Shown here in pieces: positions 1 to 5,079 of a stretch of 5,385 nt of DNA. Location of the stretch: the NCBI GenBank assembly GCA_016176745.1, contig JACOWO010000079.1, forward strand, positions 1 through 5,385, written 5' to 3'. The notes under the pieces were generated by a model. It did no database searches and had not been told where the DNA came from. It saw only the letters and a list, made by a program, of their open reading frames with translations. The position numbers were made by a program, and so were the translations under genes. The first letter of the stretch is position 1. Every line of letters starts with the position of its first letter. This DNA comes from Nitrosopumilales archaeon. GTDB lineage: Archaea; Thermoproteota; Nitrososphaeria; Nitrososphaerales; Nitrosopumilaceae.

Positions 1-764
1 TGAAAGTCAAGATTTTCGTAAACATCGTATGGCTCTTTTTTCCTAATATCAAAGTCAACACCGCTTGCACGCAAAACAGAGCCTGTGGTGCCTAGTCGTA
101 TTGCGTCTTGTCTTGATAAGATGCCAGTGTTTTCTGTTCTTGATATTAGAATGGGGTTGTCATAGAAAATATCAGCATATTCTTTTATTCGCTTTTCAAA
201 ATAGTTTACCTGCCTTAGACATACATCTTCAAAGTTTGCAGGAAGATCATTTCGCACGCCGCCTGGAACAAAGTATGCATGTGTTACTCTAGCTCCTGTA
301 ATTTTTTCTAAAAGATCAATGAGTAGTTCCCTGTCGCCTGTAGGCCACATAAACATTGTAGAGTGTCCAAGAAAAATTCCATATATTGCAAGCCAGTACA
401 TTGTGTAAACACAACGATTCAGCTCAGATGCAATAACTCTAACATACTTTGCACGTTCAGGAACCTCTAGTCCCAAAATTTCCTCAACTGCAAGACAATA
501 CGGGTATAGTATATTGCAAGAGTCGTGAATTACTGGCCTTTCAAGGTGTGGTATGTTTGTGATATAGTTGCGGTACTCTGCCATCTTTTCTTCACCGCGG
601 TGCACATATCCTGGATCTGGATCACATGCAACGATATAGTCACCATCAACTTGTACGATTAGTCTCATGTGACCAGATCCTGGGTGCTGTGGGCCTACAT
701 TGAGTGTCATTATTCGCTCATCGACTTTTTCTAGCTGAAGTCCTGGCGGAAGTTGTGCAATCAT
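1..764 (-). CDS. nuoD: NADH-quinone oxidoreductase (complex I) subunit D, 3' end outside window
   Basis: This is the 49-kDa-type subunit of complex I, which with NuoB forms the quinone-reduction site in the peripheral arm. I translated it from the ATG at 764, 4 nt after the nuoC stop; 254 complete codons lie in the window and the frame is open to the left edge, so roughly the last third of a usual 380-400 aa protein is missing. Visible family landmarks are MTLNVGPQHP (residues 19-28), GYVHRGEEKMAEYR (52-65), LAVEEILGLEVPERA, a TGAR...GGVRNDLP segment, LRASGVDFDIRKKEPY and a final LDF. A weak ribosome-binding sequence (GGTAGATGA) lies inside the end of nuoC. Two departures from the textbook quinone site are visible: the loop after GPQHP reads GSGHMR, one residue shorter than the STHGVLR I recall from Thermus Nqo4, and the site of the quinone-binding Tyr is Ile79 with His80 next to it. 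The identification is firm; the electron donor in this organism is not established by the sequence. Confidence 0.96.
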   Translation of the reverse strand, partial: MIAQLPPGLQLEKVDERIMTLNVGPQHPGSGHMRLIVQVDGDYIVACDPDPGYVHRGEEKMAEYRNYITNIPHLERPVIHDSCNILYPYCLAVEEILGLEVPERAKYVRVIASELNRCVYTMYWLAIYGIFLGHSTMFMWPTGDRELLIDLLEKITGARVTHAYFVPGGVRNDLPANFEDVCLRQVNYFEKRIKEYADIFYDNPILISRTENTGILSRQDAIRLGTTGSVLRASGVDFDIRKKEPYDVYENLDF

Positions 765-768
765 CTTA

Positions 769-1515
769 TCATCTACCTTTTATCGAAAAGTCCTTTCTAA
801 GTGGTGGTATATCTGCCCAGTCTTCTGGAAGCAACAGTCGCCGATTATCTGGATGATCATCAAAGTAAACACCTAACATCTCAAAACATTCTCTTTCGTG
901 AAACTCTACGCTGTAGAAAATTTCTCGCAGGCTTGGAAGTCTTGTGCTGTCTCTTCCTGGATTCGGATTTTCTTCCCTTGGTGCACTTGTAGCAAGTGCA
1001 AGTATCTGTTTGCTAAGTTCTGGATCTGTGTATGAGCCCAAGTGATACACTACCTCAATTTTCTTTGCGTCTGGATAGTCGACTCCGCTAACTGATTCTG
1101 CGTGATCAAAGTTTAGCTCGTCTCTAATGTATAATGCAACATCTTTGATGTCTTCTTTTTTTACGTTGATTCTAATCCTGTCTTGTTTTATGTAAGCAAC
1201 TTCTGCTTTTAAGCCAAACTTTTGTGTTATCTTGTCAGCTAGTAATTTTTCAAATTTTGGAAGGTCTACTTGTGGCACAACATCTTCAGTCTCTACTTTT
1301 TCTTCAGTTTCTGGAACAATTTCTTCTACTGGAGCAGGTACGGTTTCCTGTTCAGCTGGTGCGGCGATTTCAGTTGTTGTAGCGGTTGGTGCAATGGTTT
1401 CAGTTTGTGCTGGTGTTGTTTTTTCAGATTTTTTTGTTTTGCTTTTTGTTGTTCTGGGTTTGCGTGTTCTTTTCTTTTTAGTATCCTTAGTCTCAGTAGT
1501 ATCAGCGGAGCTCAT
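769..1515 (-). CDS. nuoC: NADH-quinone oxidoreductase (complex I) subunit C with a long charged N-terminal tail
   Basis: This is the 30-kDa-type subunit of the complex I peripheral arm, which has no cofactor and packs against NuoD and NuoB. The protein has 248 residues. The NuoC fold occupies about residues 84-248 and ends in the family signature: ERE at 208-210, MLGVYF at 213-218, HPDNRR at 221-226 and LLLPEDW at 227-233. In front lies an extension of about 83 residues with no recognisable fold. It is Lys/Arg-rich at 10-32, Ala/Thr/Pro-rich at about 33-60, then Glu/Val/Pro-rich at about 55-80. The ATG at 1515 is the only ATG before the domain, so the tail belongs to the reading frame; it starts 9 nt after the nuoB stop with only a weak ribosome-binding sequence (GGTAGTG). 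The gene ends 4 nt before nuoD. Identification of the C-terminal domain is firm; the role of the tail is unknown. Confidence 0.96.
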   Translation of the reverse strand: MSSADTTETKDTKKKRTRKPRTTKSKTKKSEKTTPAQTETIAPTATTTEIAAPAEQETVPAPVEEIVPETEEKVETEDVVPQVDLPKFEKLLADKITQKFGLKAEVAYIKQDRIRINVKKEDIKDVALYIRDELNFDHAESVSGVDYPDAKKIEVVYHLGSYTDPELSKQILALATSAPREENPNPGRDSTRLPSLREIFYSVEFHERECFEMLGVYFDDHPDNRRLLLPEDWADIPPLRKDFSIKGR

Positions 1516-1524
1516 TTTTGTGCA

Positions 1525-2040
1525 CTACCGAACCTTCATTCTCTTAATTTTTTCTTGGAGTAGCATGCATCCTTGAATAAGAGTTTCAGGTCGTGGTGGA
1601 CAGCCAGGTACATACACATCAACAGGTAGTACCCCGTCAATTCCTGGAAGAACGTTGTATGAATCAAAGTATAGTCCTCCAGTTATTGCACAAGCACCCA
1701 TAGCAATAACATATTTTGGCTCTGGCATCTGGTCATAGACTAGTCTTAGTCGAGGTGCCATCTTTCTTGTGATTGTTCCCTGTACAACAACCAGATCACA
1801 TTGCCTCAGTGATCCAAATGCCTCAATGATGCCAAATCGTTCTACATCATATCTTGGACCAGATGCAGCTCCAAATTCAACGCTGCAACAGGCAGTCTCT
1901 ATGTGTACTGGCCAGAGTGACCATAGTCTACTCCAGTTGATGGCGTATCCTAGTGGTTCATCGATTGCCTTGACTAGAATATCTCCTAGCTTGCCAACAA
2001 ATGCATTGACACCGTGTGGAGTTATTAGTTCCTTTAGCAA
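1525..2040 (-). CDS. nuoB: NADH-quinone oxidoreductase (complex I) subunit B, Fe-S cluster N2 protein
   Basis: This PSST-type subunit carries the terminal [4Fe-4S] cluster N2, which passes electrons to quinone at the NuoB-NuoD interface. It has 171 residues, normal for the family. The four expected cluster ligands are present: the adjacent pair Cys51-Cys52 in HIETACCSVEF, Cys117 in AMGACAITGG, and Cys147 in VPGCPPRPE. The QGTITRKMAP motif (87-96) is also canonical. The start is taken as TTG at 2040: an in-frame TAA lies at 2052-2050, no ATG or GTG occurs between them, and the next Met is residue 94, beyond the first cluster ligands. AGAGGT at 2057-2052 gives a good Shine-Dalgarno match about 11 nt upstream. 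It follows nuoA by 43 nt and precedes nuoC by 9 nt, so it is in the same operon. Confidence 0.97.
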   Translation of the reverse strand: MLKELITPHGVNAFVGKLGDILVKAIDEPLGYAINWSRLWSLWPVHIETACCSVEFGAASGPRYDVERFGIIEAFGSLRQCDLVVVQGTITRKMAPRLRLVYDQMPEPKYVIAMGACAITGGLYFDSYNVLPGIDGVLPVDVYVPGCPPRPETLIQGCMLLQEKIKRMKVR

Positions 2041-2060
2041 TTTGTGCCCTTACCTCTTAG
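2041..2060 (-). promoter_or_regulatory. Shine-Dalgarno sequence supporting the TTG start of nuoB
   Basis: Read on the minus strand, AGAGGT at 2057-2052 matches the anti-Shine-Dalgarno core and sits 11 nt before the TTG at 2040. It decides the start, because no ATG or GTG is available before the first cluster-ligand cysteines. Confidence 0.6.
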
Positions 2061-2083
2061 TATGCTTTGATTTTTATTATAAT

Positions 2084-2458
2084 TTACCATATGTTTCGCC
2101 TTTTTGCCTGATATAGCGCAAAAGCCATTGCGGCAAACATTATAGCTAAAAATGCAATAATTGGAAGTGTTGCGGTTCTTGGAAGATTCAAAATGGTACT
2201 ACCCCATGCGTATAGAAAAATTGCCATTACATCAAAGACAACAAACATCAAAACATACGCATAGTACTGCATCATAAAGTGAGTTCGTCCCTCGCCTTTT
2301 GGGACCTGTCCGCACTCCATTGGCAGAAACTTTACTGGGTTGCTTCGGCGCCTTGGAGAAAGCATTCTAGATAGCAAAAGGGCAGGAGCAGTAGCAACTA
2401 CTGCGAATCCAAACATCATCATTACTTGACTAAAATTTGCTGCAGATTCACCAACCAA
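2084..2458 (-). CDS. nuoA: NADH-quinone oxidoreductase (complex I) subunit A
   Basis: This small membrane subunit (ND3 type) links the peripheral arm to the membrane arm near the quinone channel. From the TTG at 2458 it has 124 residues, the usual size. Three membrane segments are visible at about 13-33, 65-85 and 98-116. The TM1-TM2 loop has the family pattern NPVKFLPMECG (40-50), with the conserved Glu48-Cys49-Gly50. TM2 contains FDVM (75-78) where most homologues have FDVE, so the second acidic residue is replaced by Met. The frame is open to an ATG at 2542, but that would put a strong TATA box inside the gene and add 28 hydrophilic residues not expected in NuoA. TTG 2458 lies 27 nt from the TATA centre, as for a leaderless mRNA. 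The ATG at 2422 (112 residues) is the main alternative and would give a 36-nt leader with no evident Shine-Dalgarno. The family is certain; the start is likely. Confidence 0.93.
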   Translation of the reverse strand: MVGESAANFSQVMMMFGFAVVATAPALLLSRMLSPRRRSNPVKFLPMECGQVPKGEGRTHFMMQYYAYVLMFVVFDVMAIFLYAWGSTILNLPRTATLPIIAFLAIMFAAMAFALYQAKRRNIW

Positions 2459-2480
2459 AGTAGCTTGAGACTCTTCCCAG

Positions 2481-2490
2481 AATATAAAAA
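2481..2490 (-). promoter_or_regulatory. TATA box of the nuoABCD operon
   Basis: On the minus strand the sequence reads TTTTTATATT, a good match to the archaeal TATA box. Its centre is about 27 nt upstream of the TTG at 2458, which predicts transcription starting at or next to that codon, giving a leaderless nuoA message. No experimental support is available from the sequence alone. Confidence 0.65.
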
Positions 2491-2555
2491 GGTATGCACA
2501 TTTTTTTGGATCAAATTTTTTCAAGACATGATTTTTTTGCAATTACCCAAAATGG

Positions 2556-2565
2556 TTGATATATG
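2556..2565 (+). promoter_or_regulatory. TATA box of the peroxiredoxin gene
   Basis: TTGATATATG is centred about 27 nt upstream of the ATG at 2587, the spacing expected when transcription begins at the start codon. It overlaps the alternative in-frame ATG at 2563, which argues against that start. Together with the TATA box at 2481-2490 it makes the nuoA-peroxiredoxin gap a divergent promoter region. Confidence 0.55.
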
Positions 2566-2586
2566 ACAAGTTTTCTTTTTACAAAT

Positions 2587-3060
2587 ATGGCAGTTAATGT
2601 CGGAGACAAAGCTCCCAGCTTTGAATTAGTGGATACCGACTTGAAAATGAGAACGCTTGATGAGTTCAAAGGCAAAAAAGTTGTCTTGTCATTTTTTGTT
2701 GCAGCAAGCTCGCCAGTGTGTACAAACGAAATGTGTACATTTCGTGATTCACTAAGTGAGTTGTCAAATCTTGGAGCACAAGTTGTGGCAATTAGCAACG
2801 ACGGTCCGTTTGCAAACAAAGCATTTGCAGAAAAGCATAACCTCAAGTTTCCAGTTCTTGGGGATTACAAGAGCAAGACTATTCGAGACTATGATATCCT
2901 GATGCCTCACCTCTTGCACGTAAAAGATTACGATGCTGCAAAGCGTTCTGTTTTCATAGTTGACGAAAATGGAAAAATCGTCTACAAGTGGGTAAGCGAC
3001 AATCCGCTAGTTGAACCAAACTATAACGAGATAAAAGATTTCCTCAAAAAAGGAAATTAA
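2587..3060 (+). CDS. Peroxiredoxin of the AhpC/TSA (Bcp/AhpE-like) superfamily
   Basis: This is a thiol peroxidase of 157 residues that should reduce hydrogen peroxide or organic peroxides in the cytoplasm. The thioredoxin-like fold begins with VGDKAPSFELVD (5-16). The active-site segment is SSPVCTNEMCTFRD (41-54): Cys45 is the expected peroxidatic cysteine, Ser42 fills the Thr/Ser position, and Cys50 is a candidate resolving cysteine at the C-x4-C spacing known from Bcp-type enzymes. Arg120 in AKRSVFIVDENG (118-129) matches the conserved active-site arginine. The Pro of the PxxxT/SxxC motif is Val38 here, which is unusual. The ATG at 2587 was chosen because it starts right before the conserved VGDKAP and is correctly spaced from a TATA box; the in-frame ATG at 2563 would add 8 residues but overlaps that box. 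The gene stands alone, divergent from nuoA and convergent with the biotin carrier gene. Its physiological reductant cannot be read from the sequence. Confidence 0.93.
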   Translation: MAVNVGDKAPSFELVDTDLKMRTLDEFKGKKVVLSFFVAASSPVCTNEMCTFRDSLSELSNLGAQVVAISNDGPFANKAFAEKHNLKFPVLGDYKSKTIRDYDILMPHLLHVKDYDAAKRSVFIVDENGKIVYKWVSDNPLVEPNYNEIKDFLKKGN

Positions 3061-3080
3061 TTTTATTTTTTATTCTATTT
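3038..3080 (+). terminator. Hairpin plus T-rich tract ending the peroxiredoxin transcript
   Basis: ATTTCCT (3038-3044) can pair with AGGAAAT (3051-3057) across a CAAAAA loop, giving a 7-bp stem over the last codons of the peroxiredoxin gene. From 3058 a T-rich stretch follows, with runs of four and six T. Archaeal RNA polymerase terminates mainly at T-runs, so the tract alone may suffice. On the opposite strand the loop provides a TTTTTT run and the hairpin is followed by CTTTTATC, so the element could also stop the carboxylase transcript coming the other way. Confidence 0.55.
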
Positions 3081-3582
3081 CTGCGATGACATCGTTTTTT
3101 GCAACAGAGCCACCTTTTTTTATCTTAATTTTTCTGACAACGCCGTCTTTGTGTGATTTTACAGATACTTGCATCTTCATTGATTCTAAAACACAAATGA
3201 CATCGCCTTTTTTGACCTTGGATCCTTCTTCAGCATTAATTGAGACAACTTTTCCAGGTATCTGGCTTCGCAGATTAACTTGGGTGTCACCACGTCCTGT
3301 TTCTCCTGTATTTTTGTAAACGATTTGGTTTAGCTTATGGTGCTTGTTTAATGTGATTTGCACTCCGTCAACTATCATCTTCATATTTGCTGTTGTGTTT
3401 TCAAGATACTTGATGCTGTGATATTTTTGGTCTAGGAGAAATTCTATTCCCCTTGTTGACATGACAAGTATCCTTAGGTGTCTTTCCTTGCCGTTTATCT
3501 TGACAAGATATTCAGAGTTTCCTAAAACTTGAATGACTTCGGCATTAAAGGTGTCTGCAATGTCTGCAATACGGTATTCCAT
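3070..3582 (-). CDS. accB: Biotin carboxyl carrier protein of acetyl-CoA/propionyl-CoA carboxylase
   Basis: This protein carries the biotin that shuttles carboxylate between the biotin carboxylase and the carboxyltransferase. It has 170 residues. The C-terminal lipoyl/biotinyl domain covers about 101-170, with IPGKVVSI (108-115), GSKVKKGD (120-127) and the biotinylation motif ESMKM at 133-137. Lys136 is the biotin attachment site, 34 residues from the C-terminus, as is typical. The residue two before the lysine is Ser, not the Ala of most bacterial proteins; I recall Ser also in Sulfolobus carriers. Residues 1 to about 90 form a separate, probably beta-rich region (YLVKINGKERHLRIL at 25-39; MIVDGVQITL at 69-78), resembling the BT-type domain that precedes the biotinyl domain in propionyl-CoA carboxylase alpha chains. 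The ATG overlaps the stop of the biotin carboxylase gene by one base (TAATG), implying coupled translation. Confidence 0.94.
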   Translation of the reverse strand: MEYRIADIADTFNAEVIQVLGNSEYLVKINGKERHLRILVMSTRGIEFLLDQKYHSIKYLENTTANMKMIVDGVQITLNKHHKLNQIVYKNTGETGRGDTQVNLRSQIPGKVVSINAEEGSKVKKGDVICVLESMKMQVSVKSHKDGVVRKIKIKKGGSVAKNDVIAEIE

Positions 3583-5075
3583 TATGCTCTGTCCAGTTTA
3601 CTTTTCCAGTGCATACTGCTCTCAGGTATTGCCTTTATTGTACTGCTATAGTAAGTAGAGTAAAGTGCAGCAGCTGCAAGTGCTACGTCTTGCTTTTCAA
3701 TTGTGTCTTTTTTAATATCGCTTTTTAGCTTGTCAAGTACTTTGAATCTTGCAAGAAAGTCAGTAGACAGGTTGCCTTCCTTGTACTCTTTTGTTTTCAA
3801 GATGGTCTTGTAAAGTGGAATCGATGTTTCAACGCCTTGAATATAGAAATCATCTAGCGCGTTTAGCATTCTGGTTCTTGATTCTTCAAAAGTTTGTCCC
3901 CATGTGCAAAGCTTTGCCATAAGTGAATCATAAAATGGCGAAACAGTGCATCCTGGATACAAGTATGTATCACATCTAACCCCCGGTCCAGATGGAATTG
4001 TAACATCTGGCACATGACCTGTTGATGGGGCAAAGTCCAAGAATGTATCTTCTGCATTTATTCTGCATTCAATTGCATAGCCGTTCATTTTAAGATCCTT
4101 TTGCTTAAATGGTATCTGTTCTCCATTTGCAATATCGATTTGTAATTTTACAAGGTCTAACCCAGTGACAAGTTCTGTAATTGGGTGTTCGACTTGCAAT
4201 CTAGCGTTGATTTCAATAAAGTAAAATTCCCCATTATCAGCCCTGAGAAATTCCGCGGTTCCAAGGTTAGTATAATCAACTGCTTCGGCTGCCTTGATGA
4301 CTAGTTCTCCAATTCGTTCCCTTGTTTTTTGATCAACTGCAGGAGATGGAGTCTGCTCGATTAGTTTCTGGTTACGTCTTTGAATTGAGCATTCTCTTTC
4401 AAATGTGTGAACTGCATTGCCGTGTTTGTCTCGTACTAGTTGATATTCAATGTGGCGAATTTTTTCAAGGAATTTTTCAACAAGAATTGCAGATTTCCCA
4501 AATGCGGCCATTGATTCACCAGTTACTGTTTCAAATGCCTCACGCAGTTCCTTGTCATTGTTTACCAGTCTAATTCCTCTTCCACCACCACCAAAAACCG
4601 ACTTTAGTAAAACTGGATACCCAATTTTGTTTGCAATGTCTAGTGCTTCGTCTGCGTCTTTTACAAGATCTGGACTTCCTGGGATTGTAGGAACTTTGGC
4701 TTTTAACATGGCAGCTTTGCATCTCATCTTGTCACCGCAAAGCTCCATGGATGCAGCTGATGGACCAATAAAGTTGATCTTGTTTTTTTCACACAATTTT
4801 GCAAAATCAGAGTTTTCAGAAAGAAAGCCGTAACCAGGATGGATTGCGTCAGCACCAGATGCAAGAATGGCGTCTAGGATTTTTTGTTGGTTTAGGTAAC
4901 TTTTTTTTGGTGCCGCCTCGCCAATATGGTATGCCTCTGTTGCCTTTTTTACATGCAACGAGTTATAGTCCTCATCAGAATAGACTGCAACTGTCTTTAT
5001 TCCAAGTGCTTGACATGTTCTGATCACACGCAGTGCAATCTCACCCCTGTTTGCAATCAGAATCTTTTTTATCAT
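3582..5075 (-). CDS. accC: Biotin carboxylase subunit of acetyl-CoA/propionyl-CoA carboxylase
   Basis: This ATP-grasp enzyme carboxylates the biotin of the carrier protein using ATP and bicarbonate, the first half-reaction of acyl-CoA carboxylation. It has 497 residues. The N-terminal Rossmann-like domain starts with KILIANRGEIALRVIR (4-19) and contains HPGYGFLSEN (79-88). The catalytic set is complete and closely matches E. coli AccC numbering: Lys116, Lys158, the glycine loop GGGGRG (162-167), His208, RRNQKLIE (233-240), Glu275, Glu288, Asn290, Arg292, QVE (294-296) and Arg338. The chain extends about 50 residues beyond the 449 aa of E. coli AccC, with an Ala-rich helix-like part (VALAAAALYSTY, 464-475) and a basic end (MHWKSKLDRA). 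The gene begins 4 nt after the carboxyltransferase stop, with GTGAT as a possible Shine-Dalgarno just upstream, and overlaps the carrier gene by one base. In this lineage the enzyme is expected to serve the 3-hydroxypropionate/4-hydroxybutyrate cycle; that role is from family knowledge. Confidence 0.97.
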   Translation of the reverse strand: MIKKILIANRGEIALRVIRTCQALGIKTVAVYSDEDYNSLHVKKATEAYHIGEAAPKKSYLNQQKILDAILASGADAIHPGYGFLSENSDFAKLCEKNKINFIGPSAASMELCGDKMRCKAAMLKAKVPTIPGSPDLVKDADEALDIANKIGYPVLLKSVFGGGGRGIRLVNNDKELREAFETVTGESMAAFGKSAILVEKFLEKIRHIEYQLVRDKHGNAVHTFERECSIQRRNQKLIEQTPSPAVDQKTRERIGELVIKAAEAVDYTNLGTAEFLRADNGEFYFIEINARLQVEHPITELVTGLDLVKLQIDIANGEQIPFKQKDLKMNGYAIECRINAEDTFLDFAPSTGHVPDVTIPSGPGVRCDTYLYPGCTVSPFYDSLMAKLCTWGQTFEESRTRMLNALDDFYIQGVETSIPLYKTILKTKEYKEGNLSTDFLARFKVLDKLKSDIKKDTIEKQDVALAAAALYSTYYSSTIKAIPESSMHWKSKLDRA

Positions 5076-5079
5076 AAAA

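Noticed and set aside
1264..1515. The nuoC tail as a separate small gene fused by frameshift
   Set aside because: The frame is continuous from a single ATG through the NuoC domain, with no stop and no second start or promoter.
1232..1576. Plus-strand frames opposite the nuoC tail, rich in Ser/Val/Gly or in Phe/Cys/Trp, looking membrane-like
   Set aside because: Their odd composition is the complement of the Lys/Thr/Glu-rich nuoC tail; no start signal supports them.
2070..2083. AT-rich ATTATAATAAAAAT between nuoA and nuoB as a possible internal promoter
   Set aside because: It resembles a TATA box, but the predicted start near 2052 would cut off most of the good Shine-Dalgarno sequence of nuoB; readthrough from nuoA is simpler.
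2459..2542. N-terminal extension of nuoA from the ATG at 2542
   Set aside because: It would place the strong TATA box at 2481-2490 inside the coding region and add 28 hydrophilic residues that NuoA proteins lack.
2563..2586. Peroxiredoxin start at the ATG at 2563
   Set aside because: This ATG overlaps the TATA box, while the ATG at 2587 has the right spacing and immediately precedes the conserved VGDKAP.
2511..2846. Minus-strand frame of 111 codons across the peroxiredoxin start
   Set aside because: It is antisense to a clear peroxiredoxin gene and has no recognisable motif.
4450..4833. Plus-strand frame of 127 codons opposite accC
   Set aside because: The opposite strand encodes the fully conserved ATP-grasp core of biotin carboxylase; the plus frame is Ser/Pro-rich with no domain or promoter.
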